From: Sycobia sp. Sy_11
Lineage: Eukaryota; Arthropoda; Insecta; Hymenoptera; Epichrysomallidae
Direction: 5' to 3'
Length of the DNA stretch: 64,000 nucleotides
NCBI GenBank assembly: GCA_018907035.1
Contig: JACCIC010000022.1
Span: forward strand, 4,645,001 to 4,709,000
Under the pieces are notes generated by a model. It searched no databases. It saw only the letters and a list, made by a program, of their open reading frames with translations, and had not been told where the DNA came from. Below are positions 49,394 through 60,752 of this stretch, piece after piece. The position numbers and the translations under genes were made by a program. Every line of letters begins with the position of its first letter. Positions within the stretch are counted from its first letter, which is position 1.

Positions 49394-50200
49394 CTTCTAT
49401 ACAAGGGTGACAAACGATACCGTAAACATCTTGTTGGTTATCTCATTATGTCTGTTGAGATCACTTATACGTATGGGCGATGTCACGTAATATACTATTA
49501 CTCATATATATATTGTTTGATTTTGCGTTAGTGTTTCGAACAGCTGTAAGTTTGTGTTGGGATCGGTGTCCACGTTCGTGTGTGACGACGTGACTCGGTC
49601 CAGGGCGAGCTCGATACACGGCAACGGCTTTGTTGCCCAACGCCTCTGCGGTGGTTCTCCGAGACGCCAGGGACGCTTGGTGACGGTCAAGGACTATTTT
49701 GCGAGCTCTCCGTGCCCGGCTTAGCCACGTAATGGTGCTGTAAGGTCGCGGCTTGGATCTTGATTTAGGCTGAGCGTACTTCTGGATGGTGCGGCTTTTG
49801 AATTGCGCCAAATTGCGTAGGCGCCAGATATTCGGCAAGAGAGATCTCTAATAAGTTCACGGAATTATCCATGGTTAATTCAATACTAAGCGTATACAGC
49901 AAATTTATTGTTAAGTTATCCTTTGTTATGATTATATAGCTTACGTTGTTTTAAGTTTCTCCTATTTGTATTAATAAAGATTAAATAATAGTATTTAAGT
50001 TAAGGGGGGGGGGTAAGGTTTTGAAGACAGAAAAAACAGGTTTTTACAGATTTTTTTTGGGCGTACGGTGAAAGTAAATTTATTTCTGATTGTTGTAAAT
50101 TAAAGAGTAGTAGTTGAACTATATTCTGTGAAATATTGGTTGAAAAATATTGAAAATTGACCAAATGGCAGCAATTCTTCGCAGGCGCCTCAGAAAAAAT
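48675..50200. other. spacer with (TA)n and a GC-rich patch
   Basis: (TA)n lies at 49357-49392. A GC-rich stretch at about 49540-49830 is open on the minus strand (49838-49461, 125 codons, very basic). It has no recognised domain and no splice signals I trust. A run of nine G is at about 50003-50011. Confidence 0.4.
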
Positions 50201-50585
50201 ACATTTTGCAGTGCACGTCATACCTCAGCACTGGATCATCTATAATGAAATAACCAAAGTTTTTCCTTTAATTTTTATGTCCCTCTAGGTATCCCTGCGT
50301 TTGTTAGTTTTTTCATTTTTTTTAAATTTGTGAACTTTTTACAAGACTTGAAAGTGAAAATACCGATTTTTGGCCTAAATTCATGACTATTGTTGTTAAT
50401 AATAAAAAAAATTAAATCAAAAACGAAAAAATCTCAAGAGGGTTACCTCATAAATTATGTAAGTAAATACTGTAAAAATTTTGAGAACGATCGGTTGAAT
50501 AGATTTTGAGATACAGAGTGCACCGACTCAAAAAACATCGATTTGAGAAAAACGCGTTATTTTTTATTTTACTCACATAGAATCA

Positions 50586-52120
50586 TCAATACCGGGAACT
50601 ATAGAGTATAGAACTTTCGTCAAGAATGTCTAAAGCATCTTTTTGATCAAGTCTGCGGTGAATTCTATAATTTTTAGCGGTTTCAGCTGCTCGCTCATCT
50701 GCTCTGTTCATTCGAATATCGTCGGTTAGAAGCGCCCATCCATGACAACTTGGACCAGTACTGATTCCCATCTCTTCTAGGAAGGTTAAATAAGCTTTAC
50801 AGCCTTCATTGAAAACACAAGCAACCACTGAAGCTGCAAATTCGACGATAATTGCTGAACCACTCTCAACTTTCGGCGCAATCTTCCAAATAAGTTGGTT
50901 CAAGCTCTCATTATTATTTTGTGTGAATCCACCAATATATCGCTCTAGAAGAGTATCTTTGCTTCAATCGTCATAAATTGGCTTGATTCCTTGTAAAACA
51001 TCAGTTGGTAGAGCAGAATATGAGTGTTTGAAATTATTCAGCTTGTTTGAAGCTGTACCTTTCTGCCATTCACACCATGAGTCTTCTCGTGGTTGTGGTT
51101 TTGCATCGGTTGAGGCATAATGATAGTAAGTAGCCTAAATGGCTTTTTTAATTCCTTCTACAGAATTGGAATTGAAACGAATTGCACGACCATAGTACTG
51201 GGTGAGCTTATCAATCATTTTTGCAATCAGTTTCCCTTTACCTGAGAGAGTTTTTTTTTTTCAGTTTTGGTTTCACTATCAGTCACAGTTTTTTTGACTA
51301 AATCACGCAAACGAGTTCCCATCCTTTTTAAGACGTGTCCAACACATTCTTTTTTATTGATTAGAAAATTTTCACCATAAGGTTCAGCATTGATAACACC
51401 ACTATATGTTTTCGAGTCATCATCTCCAATATAGTTGCGAATCTTCGCGTTATTCTTTTACGATCTTTTGAACATTGTGACCATTGCGTCGACTTCCATG
51501 TTACCGGATGCTCCTTTGTGATTTGCAGAACATTGATCTTCATTTATATGGTTCTCTTGCCATTCTTCGAATTCTGCAGAATCAAGATTATTCTTCCAAG
51601 TAACGCACATGTGATAGTATGAACTTTTTACGAGAACATCGATGACTTTTCCGGTGTAATATCCAATCAAGGAAGCCACGCCATACAAAGAAGAAAATCC
51701 ACGCTTTCTCCAAGTTCCATCGCCTGATACGGTTAATTCTGACGAAGATTCAATATTTTTTTCTCTACACATAACTGCTTTTTCTTCCTCAATCATAGAA
51801 ACAAAAAATCTTTTTGCGGCATTCGTCACACTGGAGCACATTTTATTCAAATAAGTGTTGTATACCGATTTTGATACGAAATTACTGGATAAATCCATGA
51901 ATCTGCAGAATTTGTCACAACCAGCTGATCCCAAGCCTAAAACTCCCATCACGAAATCAAATCGGTAGTTCACTTCATACATATGATTATCTACTCGTTC
52001 ACTAGACGGAACGCCATGAGGTTCTTTGCATTTTTCACATTTTATTTTTATCTTGAAACCAAGACGTATTTTGCTACAACACTGAAATGATACTGTACTA
52101 TCACAAACTGCACACTTCAC
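50586..52120 (-). pseudogene. Mutator-like transposase, decayed
   Basis: Most of a transposase of the arthropod Mutator-like family. The minus frame from 52120 starts MKCAVCDSTVSFQCC and has a CxxC...CEKC zinc-ribbon-like N-terminus. It continues through YRFDFVMGVLGLGSAGCDKF to the first catalytic-type motif SGDGTWRKRG and SLIGYYTGKVIDV. Downstream pieces in other frames carry a D-D-D-S-K-T-Y block, KKECVGHVLKRMGTRLRDLV, and the C-terminal SLNQLIWKIAPKVESG (50903-50586). Frameshifts (one at a T-rich run near 51250) and single stops near 51140 and 50965 break it. The flanking noncoding DNA down to about 50200 resembles the tail of the 7.5-8.3 kb copy. DDE-type DNA transposase by family; the catalytic role is inferred, and it is inactive as written. 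Confidence 0.82.
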
Positions 52121-52335
52121 TAACGTGAGGGTTTTTACGCCGAAGCAAGAGTATTTATTTCTTCTGTGAATTGTGCATTTCTTCTGTTGTTAAATCTTTC
52201 ACTCACTCATCCTTTCCTTGAAAAAGCCACAGTTAAATTAATTCATTGTCTTCTATATGAACAATGTCCATGCCTATAAGATGACTCATTGTCGCTTCGA
52301 AACCCAATCTGTACAACCTCGACGGAAACGATTAC

Positions 52336-52385
52336 TACACACACACACGCACGCACGTGCGCGCGCACACACACACACACACACA
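52336..52385. repeat. (AC/GC)n microsatellite
   Basis: Mixed AC and GC dinucleotides, in the putative intron just after the exon ending at 52439. Confidence 0.95.
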
Positions 52386-52438
52386 TTGTGATGGGAAATT
52401 GAAAGAAAAACAACACAAATTTTTATCATCACACTCAC

Positions 52439-52862
52439 CTGTAACTCCTCTGGGGGGCTCCACCGACCTATCACGGATAATTTGTCGCTACGGGTGGGAC
52501 GGGATAATGACGAAGGGAAAGGGAATAAAGAACAATTATAAATTCCTTCTCCTCTTTCACAATAATCGGCCCGCTTGGCCGCTCGCACTTTATTACCGGT
52601 TTACCAGAGCTCCAATTTTATGGATTATCGTGCGATTTCTGTGCCCGACGCGTCCCGATCACCGCGACCGCCAACGCGACCGCTTCCCGAGGAACCGACC
52701 CAACACGGAGACACCTGGGCGCACTCACCTCGTCGCTGATGGGTGGCCAGTGATAATGACGGGCCCGTGGCTGGAAGGGGGGTGCGGTGGTACCATTACA
52801 GGGGACTGAAGAGGCGTCGTCGCCTTCGTCGGCGCGTTCTCCGGTTTCTTCTGCGCCTGCAT
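52439..52862 (-). CDS. first coding exons of an unrecognised gene (partial)
   Basis: Two GC-rich exons on the minus strand fit together in phase. Exon 1 (52862-52729): ATG with A at -3, 44 codons plus two bases (MQAQKKPENAPTKATTPLQS ... GPVIITGHPSAT), then AG|GTGAGTG. Exon 2 (52487-52439): after a pyrimidine-rich tract and ...CCCGTAG, 49 nt that complete the split codon and read S-DKLSVIGRWSPPEELQ, then CAG|GTGAGTG. The intron is 241 bp. The N-terminus is Pro/Ser/Thr-rich, as in many nuclear regulators, but I do not recognise the family. Further exons would lie to the left and were not found. The upstream purine-rich leader is interrupted at 53044 by the BEL element and resumes at 62222. Chance is unlikely given two matching strong donors, the phase match and base composition, but transcript evidence is lacking. 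Confidence 0.55.
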
Positions 52863-53044
52863 GCTCTCCTTTAATCCCAGTTCCTTTTCCTTCCTTTCGT
52901 GCCCCTCTTCCTAGCCGGGTCTTTAGCTTCTAACTCGTCTTCCCTGCTTGAGTCTTGCCTTTATTTCTACTCTCTTTTCTTCTGACTTCCGAAATACGCT
53001 CTCTATCTCTCTCTACACACTGCTCACTCTCGCTCCATTCCTTC

Positions 53045-54188
53045 TGTTTGGGAAATATAAAAGAAAGTAAAGATCGTAAAATTCGAAACTAAAAGTGAAG
53101 AAATAAAATGCTTGTGTTTAACACGTCGTGCCCGAAAGATTGTTATATGCGGGGTACAGGCCGTTGTGACAATCGTATAGACTGCCATGCGGTCTTTACG
53201 GTCGCGTAGGGACTTAGCCGCACATCTGCCGAACGTTGATGGGTCCCACGCTTTGTCTACTCTGGCGAAAGTTTTCCCTTCAACTATAGGGCTATCCCAT
53301 AAAATAAACAGACTATTCTCTCTAAATTAGCGCCGAAAGAATCTTCCCTTTAGTTTTTGAGGAAATAACGCTTGTCCGCGCGGAGAAGAGATCACTCTGC
53401 ATCTAGCGTTCGTACAGGAAGGTATATCCTTGGAAATATACATCCTCGAAGTAAATATTGAAGTATATATCCTTTGAAACCCGCTTTAGACGTGAAAACT
53501 GATATCTTAGTTTTATTCGGAAAACTCTTGCGCGCGTATACCGTGTACAGTAGTGACGCCAGTGTCAATAATTTGTGTGGTGTGCGAGGCGTATGAATTT
53601 GGCGCTCCCGTGGACAGGACATTGAGGTTCTGTAGAGATTCGCATACGGCGAATCTCTGAGGGGCTTCCCTGCCGGCGCACTCAGGCCCGGCTGCTGCCG
53701 CTATCTACGAGGACTTCCCCGTGCCCAAGACGTTGGGGTCGGTGCGCAGCGTAAGGAGGAACTGCGGAGGTTCCCCTTCCACGTCAGACCTCACCTCTAA
53801 GATTAACAGTGGGCGCGCCAATCCTCAGAGTGATTGAATGGTAAGAGAGAGAGCGAGTGAGAGAGCGCGTTCATAGTGTATGTAAAAAGTGACCTTTTTC
53901 CCCACGTATCTATTATAGTAATTTTCGTTTGTTATATTATATATAGATTTATAGTGCATTTGGCACACTTCAATATTATACTCCATTTTTATTGTTACAA
54001 AGTGTCATTGGCTTTTTCCTCCACTCACCGAGTGGAGGTTTTTTATGCCCGGTTTCGCGATAATAAATAAATAGTTGTAGTTGAATATGAATGAGTTATT
54101 TATTCTTTACCCTCGAACATACCCTTCACTTTAAAGGTAGGTTACACAAAATCCATATATTTAAAATTTATTAGAATATTAGTTAACA
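53045..54188 (+). repeat. BEL copy A 5' LTR
   Basis: 1144 bp, TGTTTGGGAAATATAAAAGA ... TTAGTTAACA. It holds a short GA-rich spot at 53842-53866. The perfect hairpin CTCCACTC-ACC-GAGTGGAG (54020-54038) is followed by a six-T run and, about 20 bases on, AATAAA (about 54060-54070). This is the likely R/poly(A) region. Confidence 0.95.
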
Positions 54189-54193
54189 TTTAA

Positions 54194-54210
54194 TGGTGCC
54201 CCGGGTGAGG
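54194..54210 (+). other. primer-binding-site-like sequence (BEL copy A)
   Basis: TGGTGCCCCGGGTGAGG, five bases after the LTR. It is conserved in all three BEL copies of the window although the surrounding leader has diverged. The priming tRNA is not assigned. Confidence 0.7.
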
Positions 54211-54569
54211 AAGGTGTGTTCGAGTAGAGGCGAATAATCAAGTGTCTTATTTCTATTATTTTCATCGACTCAAAAGGTCACTTGGCAATTGGTCATTAGT
54301 ATAAACCACGCTCGTAGCGTACATAAAGGTTTGTGTGTCTAACAATATTAATTGTACTGTGTGTGAGTGTATTCTGGAAATGCTAGGTTTAATTGAGTGC
54401 GTTTTATTAAGATAAATTTAGGTTCAATTATTGATTTTAATTAAAATTCAAAACATTTGTATTCATTAGTATAGGCTATATTTTAATATTATAATCTTCA
54501 TGTCTCTTACGCTCGCGTGAAATCTATTACTATTTAGCTTGTTAGGTTAGGATTCAAATAACAGTCAAC

Positions 54570-55928
54570 ATGCGTCCAGCTGCTCTTAAAAAACTAGTAG
54601 GCTTGCAGAATGCGCGATTGGCCGAGATCGATCTAATGAATACGCGAATCAAAGAAAAACCACGTGAAGCATTAAATGCGCATATGGTGACAACGCAAGT
54701 CGAAGCTGTACGCAAAATTGGGAGTGAAGCCCGCGGAACGCATGCAGAAATAATTGCGGATGATGAAGCGGTGGCTGACAATTATATACTTAACGACGTG
54801 TTTGCTAAGCTCCAGGCATCGTACGAGGATGCATTAGATTTTTTGTTGACGCTAGAAGCTACGTTTAAAAGGGACGATAGAGCAGATAGACGCGATGGAA
54901 ATATACAGGATCTCAATCCTCGTCCAGCTAAACTCCCTAAATTGGACCTACCTCATTTCTCCGGGAAATATGAGGATTGGGATAGTTTTTACGACGTTTT
55001 TATGTCGCTCATTCACAACGTCCCACGCATCGAGGACTCAACAAAATTGCACTACCTTAAATCCTGCCTTAAGGGTTCTGCGGCAGATCTGGTAAAAGAT
55101 GTTGCAACTACAAGCGTAAACTACGCTTCCACGTGGCAGGCGCTGAAGGCCCGCTTCTACAATCCGCGTATCACGGTTTCAAATCACATCAATTCATTGC
55201 TTAATTTGCCGTATTTAAAACGTGAGTCAGCAACGGAATTGCGAACCTTTACGGATGAGGCTTAGCGTATTGTTCGAGCTCTAGTGAACATAAAAATGCC
55301 TGTAGAACATTGGGATATCTGGCTAGTGCACATCATAAGTGCACGATTAGATACTGAATCCCGTAAGCTTTGGGAATCGGAATTAAGTTCTAAAGATCGA
55401 ACGCCGAGTTCCAGTATGCAATCTGACAGTGCTGTGCATCAAAAGTATTTTCCAACGTTCACTGAATTGTCTAACTTTTTAGAAAAGAGAGCGTACGCTC
55501 TGAGCATGATAGTTTATAGTGCCGACAATAAAGGAGAGAAAAAATCCTTTACGGGAGGCAATAAACCAGTGACTGTTCCACGGAAGATATTGTACGCTAA
55601 TTCACGACCATCCTATAAGAATGAGGCGCCGAAATGTGCACTGTGTTTAAAGGTACATACCTTGGGTAAATGTCCAGAGTTTATTGCGAAATCGCCATAT
55701 GCGCGACGCGAGGACATCCGTCGATTACGCCTCTGTTATAACTGTCTCGGCCGCCATAAATTTAGAGAATGTCCTTCAGCCAGCCGCTGTCTTACATGCA
55801 GAGGGAAACATCACTCTCTCATTCATTTTACCAATAAGGCTCCAATGCAGGGAAGCACTGCAGCAGATGAGAGAGCTTCAGACAGTAAGAGCCCCCCCCA
55901 CCGCAGGTATAAATACTCATACTGCTAA
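54570..55928 (+). pseudogene. BEL copy A gag (internal stop)
   Basis: Gag with MRPAALKKLVGLQNARLAEI at its start, the central PHFSGKYEDWDSFYDVFMSL and SCLKGSAADLVKDVATTS blocks, and cysteine-histidine knuckles (CALCLKVHTLGKC; CYNCLGRHKFREC; CLTCRGKHHS). A TAG at 55263-55265 interrupts the frame, which continues in the same phase from 55266. Near 55892-55899 a run of eight C marks a frame change: gag runs on to TGA at 55928 in one frame, while protease continues in the next. In copy B gag and protease share one frame, so the change here is most simply a homopolymer indel. Gag forms the particle and binds RNA. Confidence 0.9.
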
Positions 55929-57756
55929 GGTGAGCGTACCTGAACAAACGGTCGTCCTCGCTTCCGCGCAGGTCACAATAATAGGGCCGCAAGGGACACG
56001 CACACGGATCCGTGCGCTATTAGATCAGGGATCAGAGGGATCCTTTGTGACTGAAGCGACCGCCCGTTTATTAGGGCTCCCAAGAAAGCGGGTAAAAATC
56101 CCTCTAACGGTCGTAGGAGGTGCCACCGCTGCATTCTCGCACGGAAGAACTAATTTTTCAGTGCAATCTATTATGGACCCGATGTTTAATATTAATGTCG
56201 AAGCGCTCATTCTGCCTCGCCTCACATCCCGGTTACCTTCGCGCGATTTAATAGACATAAATTTCGACCAATTTAAAGAATTAGCTTTAGCTGATCCACA
56301 ATTCTACATGTCGGAATCCGTTGATATTATTCTAGGAGCCGATGTATATGGTCAATTGCTTCGCCCTGGGTTGCAATATTTAAAAGGTTCGCAATTAGTT
56401 GCACAGAACACTGCATTAGGCTGGATCCTTTCTGGGACTGTTGGAAACCGTCGTGTACGGCGGGCGGGGCGAACAGCCGAGACGTCGATATTCACGTTAC
56501 AAAGTGCGCCCCGGGATAATTTGCAAGAATACTTGGAACGGTTTTGGGTGCTCGAGGAACTCCCAAACAGTAGGCGTTACTTGACTCCGGAAGAGGAGGT
56601 TTGTGAAAGGTTTTTTAATGATACGCACGTGCGTGACGTGAAGGGTCGATATGTGGTTCGTCTACCTGTAAAGCCGCAGCTCCCCGATGTCGGAGCAGAG
56701 ACCCGTCGAATAGCCCTTGGTTCTCTCCGTTCTATACATCGTCGCTTTCGGCAAGACCCTCTATTAGAATGTGCGTACAGAGAATTTATGTCCCTATATG
56801 AGGAACTCTGACACATGACGCGCATTGCCGATTCAGAGCGTACTAATACTAGGGTCTGGTATCTCCCCCATCATGCGGTAATAAATGCGTCAAAAATTCG
56901 GGTGGTGTTTGATGCGTCGCGGCGCACGCGCGAGAGCCATTGTTTAAATGACTATTTAATGACGGGGCCTGTCCTTCAGCGTGATATCTCTTTAATATTA
57001 TTAAATTGGAGACGATACAGATTTGTGTTTACTGCCGACATCGTTAAGATGTTTCGGCAAATACGCGTAGCTCCGACCGATCAAGATCTGCAGCGTATTT
57101 TATGGTCGCCGAATGAACAAGAAGCACCCGTCGAATATCGACTTAATACTGTAACGTATGGAACAGCCTGTGCGCCGTATTTAGCCATACGGACGTTAAA
57201 ACAATTAACACAGGATGAAGGTAATAGATTTCCGCTGGGTGCGCACTGTTTAGAAAACGAAACATACGTGGACGATACTTTTGCTGGCGCGGACGACCTT
57301 CTGACCGCCATTCACAAACGAAACGAACTTATTGAAATCTTGTCATCAGCCGGTATTAAACTCGACAAGTGGGCTGTAAATCACCCCGATATTTTTCCGT
57401 CAAATCCAGAGCAAAACAAAATTTTAATATCAAAGGAAATTGAAAGAGAAGATGCCATCAAAACGTTAGGGGTACACGGGAATCCCACTGAAGACGTATT
57501 CAGGTTCAGTACACAGAATATTGATAGTGATTTTGACACTTTAACAAAAAGAAAGGTTCTGTCGAATATTTCGCGACTCTTTGATCCGTTAGGATGGCTG
57601 TCTCCAATCACAATCGTGGCGAAGGTATTGATGCAAGATTTATGGATCAGTAGAAGTAGTTGGGACTCCCACTTACCTGAAAATATGCGTGAACGATGGC
57701 GCCGTTATTGTGATTCACTTTCGATGCTTCCAAGCTTAACAATCGACCGATGGTGA
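55890..57756 (+). pseudogene. BEL copy A protease and reverse transcriptase (broken)
   Basis: The protease starts shortly after the C-run: IRALLDQGSEGSFVTEATAR, with a D-Q-G active-site triplet, and the family's GADVYGQLL...NTALGWILSG block. TGA at 56809-56811 cuts the frame between protease and the reverse transcriptase palm. The same phase then runs 56812-57753 with VWYLPHHAVI, VVFDASRRTRESHCLNDYLM, FTADIVKMFRQI and the catalytic YVDDTFAGADD, then the LFDPLGWLSPI thumb motif. A second TGA at 57754-57756 ends it. The enzyme copies element RNA into DNA; as written it could not be made as one polyprotein. Confidence 0.92.
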
Positions 57757-57774
57757 GGCACGTCGGGAGATAAC

Positions 57775-59859
57775 ATGTGTGAAATTCACGGTTTCTCCGA
57801 CGCATCGTCGCGTGCTTATGCAGCAGCCGTATATGTTCGGGTCCAAGATAATAAACAAAACTGTAAAGTTTCATTGTTGGCAGCGAAAACCAAGGTCGCT
57901 CCAGTAAAGACGATTAGCATTCCTAATCTGGAGCTATGTGGTGCCACCTTATTAGTAAAATTGATCGAGCATTTAAAATCACTCGAATTTATTAAAAACC
58001 TTCCAATAGTTTTGTGGTCGGACAGCGAGATTATTTTAAAATGGTTGAATAAGCATCCGAGCCACTGGAAAGCGTTCGTGGCAAATCGCGTTTCCTATAT
58101 ACAAACGCAATTACCAAACGCTACCTGGAGGCACGTATCCACTAAGCAAAATCCTGCAGACATTGCCACGCGTGGGGCAACTGCACAAGATTTACGTGAA
58201 CTTAGTTCATGGTGGCATGGTCCACACTGGCTATCGCGGTCATCTGAAAATTGGCCGCAGCCCCCAGCGACGGCGCGAGTATTGCACATTCAAACGCAAT
58301 CAACAGAGCCCTATATGCTTACTCGTTTTTCGACCTTGACGAGACTGTTGCGAGTTACGGCTTATTGCTTACGACCATTACACAAGCTGCGCAGTCGCAA
58401 AAATGGAATAATTTCGTTACCCGCCAATCTTACCGTATTCGAACTAACCGCCGCTCGTATATGTATAATACGCTTAGCGCAATCAGCCTTTTTCAACGAC
58501 GAAATTAAATTATTAAAAGCTGGGAAATGTTTGCTTAAGAGTAGTCCATTGTTTAAGTTAAATCCATTCTTGGGACCAGAGGATGGAATTCTACGCGTTG
58601 GAGGTCGCCTCTCGCAATCGCAGCTCTCGTACGAATGCAAGCACCCACCGATCTTGCCACGACATTCAAATTTGAGCCGCCTGCTGGTAAGATATGCTCA
58701 TAGACTAACTCTTCATGGTGGGCAAACGCTGACGGCGAATGTTCTAATGCAGCACGCATGGATACTAGGAAGAAACCAACTGGTAAAGAGCATTATCCGC
58801 AGCTGCATTACGTGTCAGCGAACAAAGCCACGGCTCGCTCAGCAGCTAATGGGCGAGTTACCTGCGGCCCGCGTGACCCCCGCTCGGCCTTTTACAACCT
58901 CAGGCGTAGACTATGCCGGCCCATTTCAAATACGCACTACAAAGGGGCGTGGCCATCGCAGTTACAAGGGATATATAGCGCTCTTTGTATGCTTCACCAC
59001 CAAGGCTATAAACCTTGAGCCCGTAAGTGATTTAACCACCCTGGCATTTATTGCGGCTTATCGGCGGTTCGTCAGTCGGAGAGGCGTCTGCCGTAACCTC
59101 TACAGCGACAACGCGTCAACATTTAAAGGGGCGGATACGGAGCTTCAAACCATGTTTACTGCTGCATCTCAATTCTATCACACAGCAGCAGCCGCCCTTT
59201 CAAACGACGGAACTACCTGGACTTTCATTCCTCCTATAACGCCACATTACGGAGGGCTCTGGGAAGCGGGCATAAGATCGGCCAAACATCATTTAAAAAG
59301 AGCGTTCGGTGAACATACCTTCACTTTTGAAGAGTACGCCACGGCATTAGCGGAAATAGAGTCTTGCCTGAACTCTCGTCCGCTATGTCCATTAAATTCT
59401 GATGTTGAAGATCTTAATGTATTAACACCCGCTCACTTCCTTATAGGAGGGACGTCAGGGTTTATTCCAGATCAAGAGCCCCCAGCCGCGCCGGAGAATC
59501 ATTTAGCCCGATATCAATTGTTGCAACGCGTCTGCACACAATTTTGGAAACGATGGTCAAATGATTATCTTCAACATCTCCAAGAACGTGTGAAGTGGAG
59601 ACATCCAACTGACAATTTTACCGTAGGACGGTTGGTCGTCTTAAAAGATGAACGCTATCCACCGACAAAATGGCCATTAGGACGCATACTCGAAATTCAT
59701 CCAGGGCCCGATGGACTCGTACGGGTCGTGACCATCAAGACTGCATCTAATGTCTTTCGACGGCACATCGCCCGTCTCTGCCCCTTACTTACCGAAACCG
59801 AATATGGCAATCTAAAGCGGTCGAAAGAAAACAAAAAAAAACAGCCCTCTGACAAATAA
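57775..59859 (+). pseudogene. BEL copy A RNase H and integrase region
   Basis: A 694-codon open stretch in the same phase as the reverse transcriptase, cut off from it by the TGA at 57754. It opens with RNase H (HGFSDASSRAYAAAVY; WSDSEIILKWL; ATRGATAQDL). The integrase follows: an HHCC-type zinc region (H...HGG... CITCQRTK), then the catalytic core with SGVDYAGPF (first Asp), LYSDNASTF (second Asp) and HYGGLWEAGIRSAKHHLKRA (Glu). A C-terminal part ends at TAA 59857-59859. No envelope-like frame follows; 37 bases remain before the 3' LTR. Confidence 0.93.
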
Positions 59860-59874
59860 TGAATAAGATTCGTC

Positions 59875-59896
59875 CAATGGACGAAGGCGGGCGGGA
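59875..59896 (+). other. polypurine tract (BEL copy A)
   Basis: The purine-rich ggacgaaggcgggcggga lies immediately before the 3' LTR; it is the expected plus-strand primer. Confidence 0.6.
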
Positions 59897-60692
59897 TTTT
59901 TGGGAAATATAAAAGAAAGTAAAGATCGTAAAATTCGAAACTAAAAGTGAAGAAATAAAATGCTTGTGTTTAACACGTCGTGCCCGAAAGATTGTTATAT
60001 GCGGGGTACAGGCCGTTGTGACAATCGTATAGACTGCCATGCGGTCTTTACGGTCGCGTAGGGACTTAGCCGCACATCTGCCGAACGTTGATGGGTCCCA
60101 CGCTTTGTCTACTCTGGCGAAAGTTTTCCCTTCAACTATAGGGCTATCCCATAAAATAAACAGACTATTCTCTCTAAATTAGCGCCGAAAGAATCTTCCC
60201 TTTAGTTTTTGAGGAAATAACGCTTGTCCGCGCGGAGAAGAGATCACTCTGCATCTAGCGTTCGTACAGGAAGGTATATCCTTGGAAATATACATCCTCG
60301 AAGTAAATATTGAAGTATATATCCTTTGAAACCCGCTTTAGACGTGAAAACTGATATCTTAGTTTTATTCGGAAAACTCTTGCGCGTGTATACCGTGTAC
60401 AGTAGTGACGCCAGTGTCAATAATTTGTGTGTGGTGCGAGGCGTATGAATTTGGCGCTCCCGTGGACAGGACATTGAGGTTCTGTAGAGATTCGCATACG
60501 GCGAATCTCTGAGGGGCTTCCCTGCCGGCGCACTCAGGCCCGGCTGCTGCCGCTATCTACGAGGACTTCCCCGTGCCCAAGACGTTGGGGTCGGTGCGCA
60601 GCGTAAGGAGGAACTGCGGAGGTTCCCCTTCCACGTCAGACCTCACCTCTAAGATTAACAGTGGGCGCGCCAACCCTCAGAGTGATTGAATG

Positions 60693-60694
<2 letters not shown>

Positions 60695-60737
<43 letters not shown>

Positions 60738-60752
60738 ATATATATATATATA
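60695..60752. repeat. (GA)n followed by (TA)n
   Basis: About 19 GA units, then tctatatatatatatatag. This is the left border of the minisatellite inside the 3' LTR. Confidence 0.9.

Noticed and set aside
49461..49838. 125-codon minus-strand open frame, very basic
   Set aside because: GC-rich patch but no recognised domain, start context or splice signals. It may be part of an unidentified element.
52357..52809. 150-codon plus-strand frame
   Set aside because: It starts in the (AC)n repeat and runs antisense to the two better-supported minus-strand exons.
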